This document shows positions 43,396 through 53,706 of a stretch of DNA of 64,000 bases, piece by piece. Under the pieces are notes generated by a model. That model had not been told where the DNA came from. It searched no databases and saw nothing but the letters and a program-made list of their open reading frames with translations. The translations under genes and the position numbers were made by a program. The stretch's first letter is position 1. The number at the start of each line of letters is the position of its first letter. Source of the stretch: Galdieria sulphuraria (Eukaryota > Rhodophyta > Bangiophyceae > Galdieriales > Galdieriaceae); assembly GCF_000341285.1 (NCBI RefSeq), contig NW_005178455.1, positions 79,274 through 143,273 of the forward strand. Direction: 5' to 3'.

Positions 43396-45109
43396 TCAGA
43401 CTCCTTTGGTATCTTTCGAAGAAGAAAAAGGTCTCTCGTCGTTATTATCACTTGCTCTATCCTCAAGTACACTCCAACGGCGATTCATCACTTGCCTGGA
43501 AATTTTTTCCGAGTCACTTTCCACACAATGACGTCTCATTCTTTCTTCGTAGAGAACTGGATCCATATCTAATAACAATTTCTGCAACGACTGAGTTAGC
43601 TCATGGACATTGGTACTCCAATGAAAAGAATTTTCTATCAAAGGACCCATAATAATGGGCATCAATTCCTCACGATGCCTTTCCAGCGCATCCAAAATAG
43701 TATCGTTGTTTCCTAAAATAACTAGCGCCAGTTCTGCCACATCGCAATGTTTGGAGGACATACATTTTGCCAATCGATGAAATACTGGCTTCAATATCGG
43801 CTCGATAACTTCCGACTTTACCCTTTCGAGGATTTCTTCCAACTCATGTAGGAACAAGGTTTCCTTCTTTGCAGAAGTTACTGGCCAATATTTTAATAAC
43901 GTGGTAATAGCGGGTACAGCCAAACTTGTATCCTTTTGAATGAACTGCACCATACAATACAAGAGTTGCTTGTGATAAGTTACCAACGTTCGTGGCTTAT
44001 GAAGAGGTAATATTGCCCTGTGAAAAAATTCTTTGTGCTCCAGTTTGAGTGGTAAGGAAAATCCATTGATGATGGATCCCAAGATTTCTAATAGTTCCGC
44101 GATTCCGTTTTGCCTTTCAGTCTCAAACACAAAAGGATGAAATACAACATTGGCGATGGCCATTCGAATGAACTGTCGCAATGGCATAAATTTTGCATAT
44201 ATGCGATGCAAAATAGTTCTCAGATACTCTCTTTCTCTTGGATCATCGGAGTCAAATAACTGAAGTAGTCTTATAATCAGACTTTTATCTATGTATTCCA
44301 AAGCGATCTAGAGCATCCTTTGTCATCCATCATTTTTAACGATACACAAGTGTACTTACTTTGGGGTCGGTATCTCTGGAAACCACAAACTCTAGAAACA
44401 ACGTATAAACGGGTAGTAAATGAGGCCAAGCAGGATCTGGACGAGGTTCTTCTTCCAGTTCTTCCACAGGTGCTTCTGCTTGACAAGCAGGTTGTGCTTT
44501 TGGAGGCAAGGATCGAAAAATATTGGCACTTATCATATATATTACTGGTCCATAAGTTTCAGGGGAGAATATTCCCGACTTTGTTTCAGCCAATTCCACC
44601 AGTTCCAACAAGGTTTTCCTCTTAATCTCCTTTTCCTTTTCAAAAACGTTTGCATAAGGTCCTGTAAAGTCAAATTGAACACTACAAAGTTCAAGCTTTT
44701 TCAAAAACAAAGCTTTTAGTTCGTTAGGGTTTGAAACGTCCCGCAGAGAAGGTAAAGGTTGGGAGAAGAGTTTCAATTCTTCCTCTGAAGGTCTCGGAGA
44801 CTTGAGGTCGGATGACGCCCTTTTGAAGTGACCAGGAGAAGAAGCTTTGAGGGGTGGTGAGATTGGTTTTCTCAAACTAGTAACAGGTCCATTTACATTT
44901 TCTTTTGTTGACTGGTCGCAATGAGCAGTTGACTTGGAAACGGGAGCAAGTGGTTGACAAGAAGAAGAAGACGAAGGAGGAGGAGGAGAAGAAAAAGAAG
45001 AAGGGGAAGTTGTTGTAGAGGAATTCGTTCCTCGTGTCAGTAATTGAGCGCTTTTCTGCTGCTGAGTATCATGAGCTGTTGTTTCTGAATCACTATTATG
45101 TTTAGGCAT
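43396..45109 (-). CDS. PP2A B56 (B') regulatory subunit
   Basis: Exons 45109-44360 and 44307-43396 with a 52 bp intron give 553 residues. The N-terminal 105 residues are a disordered Ser/Pro/Thr-rich tail. From LPSLRDVSNPNELKALFLKK on, the sequence is the curved HEAT-like repeat domain typical of B56, including DPREREYLRTILHRIYAKF and the NGIAELLEILGSIINGF block. B56 subunits recruit substrates with LxxIxE motifs to protein phosphatase 2A. A C-terminal acidic/Ser tail follows the repeats. Confidence 0.94.
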
Positions 45110-45331
45110 ATCCAGTACCCAGGGCTTGGTTTCAGGCAGACATCATTGCTCTTCAAAATCCGAATAAGGGACAGTCCCCCAGTCTCTCTCTCTCTCTCTG
45201 GAAGCAAAAAGGAGTGTTAATTATCAATGGACTATAAAGGTGTGTTGCTCATATGAAAAGAAATCCATAGAATGAAGGAGTGTCTATTCCTCTTATTTAT
45301 GAAAGAATAAGGTCCATATCATATATGTATT

Positions 45332-45366
<35 letters not shown>

Positions 45367-45408
45367 TATGGAATTTTTTATTGTCGCTCTTTTCCACACG
45401 TTTTCTTC
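45110..45408. repeat. Intergenic with CT and TA microsatellites
   Basis: A (TC)n run at 45182-45199 and a (TA)n run at 45334-45366 lie between the PP2A gene and the complex I gene. The plus-strand frame from 45280 is antisense to the complex I exon and not coding. Confidence 0.75.
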
Positions 45409-46927
45409 TCATCTATCCACTTCACCAAATACAATATCTTGAGTTCCAATCATAGTAACCACATCCGCAACCATATGTCCTTGACACATATGATTCAAAG
45501 CAGACAAATGATAAAACCCAGGCGGTCTTATACGACAACGATAGGGTCGATTGGTCCCATTGGCTATCAGATATACTCCAAACTCTCCTTTGGGAGCTTC
45601 AACGGCTCTATACGTTTCCCCTGCAGGAACAGCATAGCCTTCACTATACAACTTGAAATGATGGATAAGAGACTCCATAGACTGTTTCATATTTGCTCTA
45701 GAGGGAGGAGATATCTTTCGATCATCTACCTTTATCTCTCCTTCCGGCATTTGATTCAAACACTGAACTATAATGGCTACACTTTGTCGCATCTCTTCAA
45801 TTCTGCAAAGATAACGATCATAACTGTCTCCATGTGTACCCACTGGGATAGTAAAGTTTACTTCATCGTAAGCATCATAGGGCTGTGACTTTCTCAAATC
45901 CCATGCAATACCTGAACCTCTCAACATGGGACCTGAAAATCCAAAGTTCAAGGCATCTTTGGCAGTCACAATACCAATATCCACGGTACGTTGTTTCCAA
46001 ATTCGATTGGCTGTAAGCATCTCTTCAATCTCATCAACTCTTGCTGGAAACTGCTCACAGAAACGATAAATATCATCAGATAGTCCCAACGGAATATCAT
46101 ATTGAACACCACCTGGACGTACATATGCCGAATGAAGACGAGCACCAGAGGCTCTTTCATAAAATTCCATAAGTTTCTCTCGCTCTTCAAAAGCCCATAA
46201 GAAAGGTGACATAGCTCCTATATCCATTGCATGGGTAGTAATAGCTAAAAGATGATTGAGAAGTCGAGTGATTTCTCCAAATAAGGTTCTAATGTACTTG
46301 GCTCGACGAGGAACTTCGATTTTCAAAAGCTTCTCAACAGCTAAGGAATAACACTGTTCTTGAGCCATCATAGAGACATAATCCAGCCGATCAAAATAAG
46401 GAAGTGCTTGTAAAAAGGTTTTGTACTCAATCAACTTTTCAGTTCCTCTATGTAACAGACCGATATGAGGGTCTGCACGCTTCACCAACTCACCATCCAA
46501 TTCGAGAACCAAACGTAACACACCGTGGGCAGACTAAACAACTGGGTTATCACAAAAGCTAAAAAGAGTGATTACTTACAGGATGTTGGGGACCAAAATT
46601 CAAAGAAAAGTTCTTGAATTCCACTGGTTTCTCACAAGTGGCTCGAAGACGAGAAAGTTCGAATTCCGTCAATTGCTCTAGTTGCATATCACCAGCCGCT
46701 TCCTGAATTCTCTTGCGAACTTCAGGATCGGGTACCAGTTCATAAACCTTCTTTCCCAAGGCCTCCCCTTCATAAGGATCCTTTACCAACAACTTTTCAC
46801 GAGGGATGGACTCCAATTGCTTATATACTTCCAACTGTTCTTGGGAAACTTTGTTGGATCCTATTATTGAACTTGAGTGAAAACTCTTCCATCCCTTTGT
46901 CAAATGCTTCAAGGTATGTCGTAACAT
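45409..46927 (-). CDS. NDUFS2: Mitochondrial complex I 49 kDa subunit (Nad7/NDUFS2), nuclear-encoded
   Basis: Exons 46927-46580 and 46533-45409 with a 46 bp intron give 490 residues. The core domain starts at LNFGPQHP, reaches [15 protein letters not shown] through the splice, and continues with [14 protein letters not shown], then [18 protein letters not shown] at the C-terminus. The conserved His in GPQHP and the Tyr of the quinone channel ([10 protein letters not shown]) are present. A basic mitochondrial presequence starts [20 protein letters not shown], and the region of residues 30-95 is an extra charged segment. Transfer of nad7 to the nucleus agrees with red algal mitochondrial genomes, which as I recall lack it. 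Confidence 0.96.
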
Positions 46928-46996
46928 TATCACAACACAAGCTATTCCGGTAGGCCCCCAAAACCAACAACAATGGAAAGAGTGAATGGTTGAAGA

Positions 46997-48121
46997 ATGA
47001 AGCTGTTGCGTAAGGATATTGATAAGACCAATTCAGGTACCTTGAAACTAGTGCCTGAAAGTAGTGACGATATGTGGGAAATATATAATCTGGTCTCCAC
47101 AGGTGATTTTGTGCGTGCTTCGACAATACGCAAAGTGCAAAAGGAACTATCTTCTGGTGCTACGGAGAACGAGAGAATGCGTCTTTTTCTAACTGTTCAA
47201 GTTGATGACACAGAATTTGACGCAGAAGGATGTGAATTGAGAATAAGCGGAAGAAACGTTGTGGAGAATGAACATGTCAAACTGGGAGCACACCACACTC
47301 TCGTATTGGAACCCCATCGTGCTGTTTCGATAGGCAAAGAGAGTTGGGATGAGTTCACTTTGCAACGTATAAAGGAAGCTTGTGATCCATCAGCGACTGC
47401 AGAAGTTGCCGCTATATTATTACAGGAAGGCTATGCATTGGTCTGTGTGGTGAGTCGCTCTTTGACACTGGTCAAGGCCAAAGTGGAAACTTTTATACCT
47501 CGAAAAGGGAAAGACGCTGCTTTCAACAGAGAACGAGCACTATCCAAGTTCTTCTTACAACTATTTCAAAGTTGTGCACAAAATATTAATTTTCAAGTCG
47601 TCAAAGTTCTTATCATCGCAAGTCCAGGCTTCGTAAAGGACGAATTTTTCAAGTTCTTTTTCGAGGAAGCAGCAAGAAGAGATCTTCGAACTCTGGTGTC
47701 GTTCAAATCTAAAGTAATTTTGTGTAATATATCGGCTGTGACTAAATGGGCCTTGGAAGAGGTATTGAGTGATGATGCTCTAAGTAAGAAATTGGAGAAT
47801 GTAAAGGCTCTTGAAGAAACTCGTGCGTTAAATACTTTCTTTCATACATTCGATTCTTGTCCCGAGAAAGCAGCCTATGGTTGGGATGAAGTTGGCACGG
47901 CAGTAGAGTTGAGTGCTGTGGATGCGTTATTCATCTCGGATGAAATATTTCGGACATCTGATGTTACGAGACGAAAGCAGATTGTAGAAATGGTCGAACA
48001 TGTGAAGCAGGCGGGAGGAAAGTTGTTTGTTCTTTCAACGATGCATGTGAGTGGAATTCGCTTGAAGGAATTGACAGGTATCGCTGCCACATTAAGATTT
48101 CCTCTTCCCGAATATCATTAG
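46997..48121 (+). CDS. PELO: Pelota / Dom34 ribosome rescue factor
   Basis: Single exon, 374 residues. The protein starts with MKLLRKDI, has an Sm-like N-terminal domain (VESSDDMWEIYNLV-type region) and two eRF1-like domains. The central domain has the PGFVKDEFFKFF motif, and the C-terminal domain holds ALNTFFHTFDSCPEKAAYGWDEV. With Hbs1 it splits stalled ribosomes. The GGQ motif of eRF1 is absent, as in all Pelota proteins. The starting ATG lies 69 bp from the divergent complex I gene. Confidence 0.96.
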   Translation: MKLLRKDIDKTNSGTLKLVPESSDDMWEIYNLVSTGDFVRASTIRKVQKELSSGATENERMRLFLTVQVDDTEFDAEGCELRISGRNVVENEHVKLGAHHTLVLEPHRAVSIGKESWDEFTLQRIKEACDPSATAEVAAILLQEGYALVCVVSRSLTLVKAKVETFIPRKGKDAAFNRERALSKFFLQLFQSCAQNINFQVVKVLIIASPGFVKDEFFKFFFEEAARRDLRTLVSFKSKVILCNISAVTKWALEEVLSDDALSKKLENVKALEETRALNTFFHTFDSCPEKAAYGWDEVGTAVELSAVDALFISDEIFRTSDVTRRKQIVEMVEHVKQAGGKLFVLSTMHVSGIRLKELTGIAATLRFPLPEYH

Positions 48122-48351
48122 CTTGAGAGAACAACTGAACAATGATGATTTTATCAAACATACAATGGACCATTGCAGTAATAATAACAATCACAAAAAT
48201 ATCATCAACGAATACCGTAGTTTGGAGCATTTTGACACATACGTTGCAAACTGGAGATAATAGTGCCAACATTCACAAAGGAATGATATTCTCCAGTCAT
48301 TGAACATGCTCTAGTGGCTCTATGATAACCATGATTCATGGTATATCTATA

Positions 48352-49182
48352 TTATGAAGACATTCTTTGACATGAAAACTTGATACTAGTCAACTCGCCC
48401 AAACCTGCTTCCACAATATCATTGTCTTCAAGTGGCCCTACGCCTTCTGGAGTGCCTATACAAAAAGTATGCATAAGACTTCTCATAATATAAGTATACA
48501 TACCTGTCAATAAGAGGTCACCTTCATAGAGAGTCATAAACTTGCTTGTATAAGAGATAAGTTCTTCAATACTGAAAATCATATCTTTCGTGTTGCCTGA
48601 TTGCTTCATATTGCCATTAACCTTTAAAAAAAAGTAACCCATTTGCTGACACATGTGCTAAAAAGTACAAACCTTGAGCCACAGGTCAAGGTTACGAGGG
48701 TTGGGAACCTTTTGAGCGGGAATCAGATCGCTCATCGGTAGAAAAGTGTCACAACCTTTGGATATCGTCCAGGGTGTTCCTTCTGATTTTGCTTTTGCTT
48801 GCCAGTTTCGAGCTGTTACGTCTATGCAACATACGTAACCTGCCACAAATCCAATTGCTTCGTCCACGGATACGAGCTTAGCACGCTTGCCAATGACTAC
48901 TCCTAACTCGACTTCGTGATGTACTTGGGCACCCACAGGAAGCAAAATGGGACTGTCACCTCGAATATAACTTGAAGTTGGCTTTATAAATAAAATAGGA
49001 TCTCCCTTGGTACTTGTAACTTGGGCACCCATTTCCTTTGCGTGCTTTTCATAGTTCCTTCCAACACAAACCGCTTTGGTTCCAACTTTGTCGATCAACA
49101 TATTCGATATGCGTGTAGTAACAGATTTTGATGAATACAGGCGCCTAAAAAGTGAGGCAGAAACAGTTCCTTGTACCACCAT
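48352..49182 (-). CDS. FAHD1: Fumarylacetoacetate hydrolase domain protein (FAHD1-like acylpyruvase/oxaloacetate decarboxylase)
   Basis: Exons 49182-48673, 48621-48504 and 48455-48352 give 243 residues with 51 and 48 bp introns. The metal-binding core EVELGVVIGKRA, the GYVCCIDVTARNWQ block, KGCDTFLP and LTGTPEGVGPL are all present. A mitochondrial presequence is likely at the N-terminus (SLFRRLYSSKSV). FAHD1 hydrolyses acylpyruvates and decarboxylates oxaloacetate using Mg/Mn. The last intron splits the GTPEGVGP motif codon for Gly. Confidence 0.94.
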
Positions 49183-49602
49183 GTCATGCCAACATAAGTT
49201 GCGATTTCTTCAATTTCTCATGTGACTACTTTTCAAAACCCGGATATCATTTCCAACTTGAATGAATTGGTTTTTATGGTTTCTAGTTGCAGACCACAAA
49301 AATGTCTTCAAGGTTTTGTATTGTCTCTTGGTATAGAATAAAGAATAGAGATGTTGAATTGTCAATGTAAGAAATCATGAAAAAATAAGAAATGCAGTTG
49401 GATGGGTTCTTCATGTTACCATTGTCTTAAATATCAAATGAGTCGACATTCATTTGTAGAAAATGATCAAAAAATGATGTTTGGAAAGTTTTTCACATTA
49501 TGAGGTTTTAAGGAACAAGTCAAAGAATAAAGGCTTTGTTGCGTTCCTCTTCCTGGCATACTTGAAAATTGATATTGTCAAAAGTCAGCCATTGTATGAA
49601 AG
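49183..49602. other. Gene-free stretch upstream of tRNA-Gly
   Basis: 420 bp between FAHD1 and the tRNA on opposite strands. No frame or repeat is supported. Confidence 0.5.
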
Positions 49603-49674
49603 ACTGCCGTGGTGTAAAGGTTATCATTCCAGCCTTCCAAGCTGGAGACCCGGGTTCGATTCCCGGCGGCAGTA
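49603..49674 (+). tRNA. tRNA-Gly (anticodon TCC)
   Basis: A 72-nt cloverleaf: acceptor ACTGCCG pairs with CGGCAGT, the anticodon arm CCAGC/GCTGG carries the loop CTTCCAA (anticodon TCC) and the T arm has CGGGTTCGATTCCCGG with a perfect B box. The A box region is TGGTGTAAAGG. It aligns without gaps to other Gly-TCC tRNAs, but the first pair is A1:U72 instead of the usual G1:C72. No intron and no CCA. Confidence 0.95.
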
Positions 49675-49683
49675 CGAGTTCCC

Positions 49684-49688
49684 TTTTT
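49684..49688 (+). terminator. RNA polymerase III terminator of tRNA-Gly
   Basis: A run of five T about ten bases downstream of the tRNA. Confidence 0.65.
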
Positions 49689-49778
49689 CTTGAACCATCT
49701 CTTCTCCCAATATATTGCATCGATGCTGAAGAGATTTTTTTGCTTCCCACTTGTTCATTTTTGGTATACTGTTGTTGA

Positions 49779-50774
49779 ATGCCTCCTTTGAATAAAACTG
49801 GTGTAGCTTATGCGTTGGACTTTGACGGTGTGTTATGTGATAGTTGTTTGGAACTCATCTGTTCGGCTATGTTAGCCATTCGATCCAAATGGCCACAAGT
49901 TTTGCAAGGTACAAGAAACCTTTTTAGCAATAGTCATATCTTTCACTCTTTGTAGATTTGGTACCCAATCCTTTAGAACCTCCTGACTGGCTAGTTAGCA
50001 AACTGCAGAAGCTAAGGCCGTTGGTTGAAGTTGGTTACGAAATGATCCTTTTAGGTCTCTTAGTTGTAGACGAACAACACGCTAGTATTCGTTCACAACA
50101 AAAATCACGACCTTTGAGCGTTGGAGAGATTATGGAAAACTGGCATAGTCAAATAAAGGATCAGCTGTGGCGTGAATACAAGACTTGTGACAAGGAGCTG
50201 GTTGATCTGTTTGGAAAGACCAGGGACGAGTGGATTCGACAAGATTTACAAGGCTGGCTAGGGAAACACCGATTGTATGTTTTTTGGGTTATTTCAATAT
50301 CGTCGTTGCCAATTCTTATTTCTTTGCCTAGTTATCCTGGCATTGTGGACGCTTTGAACTTTTCGGAGTCACCTTTGTTTATCGTTACGACGAAAGAAAA
50401 ACGATTTGTTTGTCAGTTGTTGAAACATAGTGGGGTGGAGATGGAAGAACAACGCATCTATGGATTAGATGCCGGAAATAAACTCAAAGTTCTCAAGACG
50501 CTGATCAAGTTGGATGAATTGAAAGGACGAACGTTGTAGTAAGGATATATGAATGGACACTTGTATACTTAAAGTTCACTATGTTTTTTTTGTTAGTTTC
50601 GTGGAGGATCGAGTGGAAACGCTTGAAGATGCATGTCTGACTATGTTAGGAACGCCTGTAAAGTTTTATTTAGCGTCTTGGGGTTATAATACGGAAGAGG
50701 TGCGGGCCAGAGCTGCTAGAAACCCACAAATTGAAGTCATCGACTTGCAGACTTTTGTAATGAAAATGCAATGA
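49779..50774 (+). CDS. HAD-superfamily hydrolase
   Basis: Exons 49779-49908, 49956-50274, 50332-50535 and 50597-50774 give 276 residues, introns 47-61 bp. Motif I, ALDFDGVLCDS, is intact (two Asp). The second and third junctions rebuild FYPGIVDAL with IVTTKEKRF (motif II Thr) and FVEDRVETLEDA (motif IV Asp). The C-terminal block LASWGYNTEEVRARAARNP matches a plant family of HAD-like proteins. Substrate unknown; a phosphatase role is likely. Confidence 0.87.
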
Positions 50775-50898
50775 CCACAAAGTATTACCAAAATGTAACC
50801 CAAGATCTTACATGGAAATCCTATGAATCTCTTTTATAGATTCTAGTTTCTTTAAACAGTCGAATCTGTTTTCTAACTCAAGCTACATTGCCAATCCA

Positions 50899-52227
50899 TT
50901 ACCGGATTAGAAAATCTTGCAAAGAAAGCAAAGATGCTTCTGCATCTTGTATCGTTACTAATTTCTCAAGAAGAACTTGCAAATGTTTCACCAACGATTC
51001 TAAACGGGATAAACGTGGACACTTTTCTGCTTGCAAAAATGCATCGTTCAATATTTGAGCAACCGCTTCGCGTTTAGAGTAATCCAAAAGATAACTTGCT
51101 GGTGAGTTTGATGGGTCTTCATATGCCAACAAGGAAGAAATCTCATTGAGATAGCTCGCATTTTCTGAATCATCTTCACAAGTAACCAATTCTACTAGTT
51201 GAGTCTTTCCAAGTTCTACCGCTTTGTCAACTTTTCCTTTGCGAATCAATTCCACGAACTTCTGGCACAATAGTTGAAAAACTACCTTTCTGTTTTGACA
51301 AACATTAGGATAAACTTGTTCCATCTCTTTCATAGCTTCATCGATATACCCATGACTGATGAGACTACAGATACTGTGCCTAGAAACTGCCTTTTGGAGT
51401 TCTTCGTTAACCCATTCACCTTGATTGGTGTCTCTTGAAAACGAAACTGCAGTACAAGTATATCCTTGATGCACCAAATAGTCTAAAATGTCGTTCATCA
51501 GTTTGTTGTCTTCGAGGTAAAGTTGTCGACCATAAATCCTCGACATGAGGTCCAACTTCTCTTGTTTGGCATAAGTTAAGAGGTCAAAAATAAAGTTTTG
51601 TCCACCAAAATTGGCTTCAACTATTTCTCCTGGAGTTTGCAAACCTACAGTGGGGTATAAAATACCCGCAACATTCCGAAAAGCGATGGGGAGTGCCAAA
51701 CCATTCTTTGTAAAGAATACCACACCTTTCATCAAGTTCCAACAACAACCAACTACATCTCCAGTAGTAAATGTAGGGCCATAAGGAGTTCCAGTACCCG
51801 AGTCTCGAAAAGCATTGCCATCATCGCCATGATAGCCTAAAGAATTACTTTCCCACCCAGGTAGTCTATTTAAACTTACGTTGGCCGCACTCAAGCCAAT
51901 ACCGATGAATCCATCTCTTCCGGCACTTACTACTTTAATCTCAAAATAGAATATGGCACAACAACTTGGTACTGGAAAAAGTGTCCTTGCTGCTGCTGCG
52001 TCTTCGTTTCGCTTTCCAGGTCCTTGGTACTTTAAGCACAAGTTTTTCTTTGTCAGCTCCAAGTATTCACACTTGTCCTTGTTACACCACGCACACGGTA
52101 TCTTGGACAAAACTTCACTAGGGATGTTTCCTATCACACAACCGTGGACTGGCACTTGCAAGTCCTCATAAAAGCGCCTCTCCAAAGTCTCTTGGTACAC
52201 TTGCATGTTGGAAAAGTCACTATACAA
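50899..52227 (-). CDS. RanBPM/Gid1-like protein (SPRY-LisH-CTLH-CRA)
   Basis: Single exon, 442 residues. SPRY domain at residues about 90-225 (FYFEIKVVSAGRDGFIGIGLS), then a LisH-like helix pair (LMNDILDYLVHQGY), a CTLH region (ICSLISHGYIDEAMKEME) and a CRA domain to the end. This order defines the RanBP9/RanBP10 and yeast Gid1 family, a core part of the CTLH/GID E3 ubiquitin ligase complex. All domains are complete. Cytosolic/nuclear. Confidence 0.93.
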   Translation of the reverse strand: MYSDFSNMQVYQETLERRFYEDLQVPVHGCVIGNIPSEVLSKIPCAWCNKDKCEYLELTKKNLCLKYQGPGKRNEDAAAARTLFPVPSCCAIFYFEIKVVSAGRDGFIGIGLSAANVSLNRLPGWESNSLGYHGDDGNAFRDSGTGTPYGPTFTTGDVVGCCWNLMKGVVFFTKNGLALPIAFRNVAGILYPTVGLQTPGEIVEANFGGQNFIFDLLTYAKQEKLDLMSRIYGRQLYLEDNKLMNDILDYLVHQGYTCTAVSFSRDTNQGEWVNEELQKAVSRHSICSLISHGYIDEAMKEMEQVYPNVCQNRKVVFQLLCQKFVELIRKGKVDKAVELGKTQLVELVTCEDDSENASYLNEISSLLAYEDPSNSPASYLLDYSKREAVAQILNDAFLQAEKCPRLSRLESLVKHLQVLLEKLVTIQDAEASLLSLQDFLIR

Positions 52228-52443
52228 AAGCTAGTGTGTTGAACAAGTCACTCAAGTCAGTCATAGCTTCGAAGTTACCAATGGGTCTCGTGCAATGACA
52301 ACATTTACACAAAGCTACCAAATGCGATGATTAGAAAAAACAAACAGAAAGAATCTCCCTCTCCTCGAACAATGAAAAACACAACGTCGACTATTCTTTT
52401 AACATTTATCTCTTCTTAAAAAGGAAAAATAATGCTAGCTAAA

Positions 52444-53433
52444 CTATGCCACTAGACAAGCTAAGATTCTTCTAGGGGGAACAAACGAGTTCCTCGCATG
52501 CATCACCAACTCATTGTTGATCATCAGTACATCTCCTTTTTTCCAACGAAACGAAACACAAATATCATGCATCACTTTGGAACAAATCTGCAAGTCTTCT
52601 GAAGGCAACGGAGTTCCATCTCCAAATGTAACAGCTTTCTTTGGGTCATTTCTTTTGTCTTTCCAGCCTTCATAAGCAGCAATCATGGAGTTGAACCATG
52701 TTGGCTTTCCCATAGGAGAGTTATGTTGAACGGCAGGTAATATTGTAGTAACTTTCAAACAGCCATCTTGAAGCCATTCCAGTTCCGAACCAAGTTGATG
52801 ACAACGCTGTTCCAACTCTTCACGACTCTTTACAGCATAAGTAGACCGCCATCCTCTTCCAATAGGAGTAGATGGGTCATCTTCTTCTGGCATGATTCTA
52901 GTATACTTGATACCTTTTTGTTCTAATGCTGCAACAAAGTTAGGACATCTTTTCATCATTTCTTGATAGACTAGATAGGATAGCAAAATAGGTGTCTCTC
53001 CTCCACAAGGTGGTTCAACGTCACAATAAAAGAACAACTTCTTGGGATACTTTGAAGATTGAGCCATCTCGTGATGAAAAGGAATCAGCTCCGAAGGTGG
53101 AGCCTCATTGGAAGTAAATACTCGAGCAGTAACTTGTTTACGTGGAGCTGCACCTCCGATATAGGGAAAATCCTCGTATCCAAAGGCTCCCACCATGTTG
53201 TCAAACTGTTCTGGATTTTCAACTGGAAATTCTCTAAATAGGATAGCTCCATATTGGTTTAACAATTTTTCAATATTAGTTGCGTTATTATGTATCCAAG
53301 TGACCCATTCCGAAATATTCAAGGCTTCAGTTCCTGGAGAGAGAACCAAGGGGAAGGGTTGGTTATCAAACACCTTTTGTTCTGGAATATTGGACTCTGA
53401 TACCAGTTTACTACCCTTGCCAAAATGAACCAT
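52444..53433 (-). CDS. TauD/TfdA-like Fe(II)/2-oxoglutarate dioxygenase (clavaminate synthase-like)
   Basis: Single exon of 329 residues from the ATG at 53433. The iron facial triad is His and Glu in IPFHHEMAQSS and the distal His in ELVMHARNSF, followed by Arg in PPRRILACL for 2-oxoglutarate. A long plant and algal family (clavaminate synthase-like) has the same PYIGGAAPR and CDVEPPCGGETPI blocks. The real substrate is unknown. An upstream GTG frame start is less likely than the ATG. Confidence 0.9.
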   Translation of the reverse strand: MVHFGKGSKLVSESNIPEQKVFDNQPFPLVLSPGTEALNISEWVTWIHNNATNIEKLLNQYGAILFREFPVENPEQFDNMVGAFGYEDFPYIGGAAPRKQVTARVFTSNEAPPSELIPFHHEMAQSSKYPKKLFFYCDVEPPCGGETPILLSYLVYQEMMKRCPNFVAALEQKGIKYTRIMPEEDDPSTPIGRGWRSTYAVKSREELEQRCHQLGSELEWLQDGCLKVTTILPAVQHNSPMGKPTWFNSMIAAYEGWKDKRNDPKKAVTFGDGTPLPSEDLQICSKVMHDICVSFRWKKGDVLMINNELVMHARNSFVPPRRILACLVA

Positions 53434-53706
53434 TGGATTATTCAACACACAATAAACTTGTACAAGGAATCAAGTATAAAGAGAGGTATGGTAGAAGCAC
53501 CACGAACTGCAAACGAAGGGACAGTCCTCGAGACAAGGTGATTGTGGAAATCCCAACAAAAGTGGCTCATCATTTGGACAATCTCTGCACAATGCTTTCT
53601 TCTAAGAGATGTCCAATGACAAAAATGCAGTAGGAAATAATGGGATTTGATCTCTTTCCCGTTATCCTATTCTTTGTAGGAAGTCAGTCAGTGGTGTTTG
53701 GTGAAG

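Noticed and set aside
45280-45888. Plus-strand frame of 202 residues rich in Ile, Tyr and Ser
   Set aside because: Begins in a TA microsatellite and runs antisense through the complex I subunit exon.
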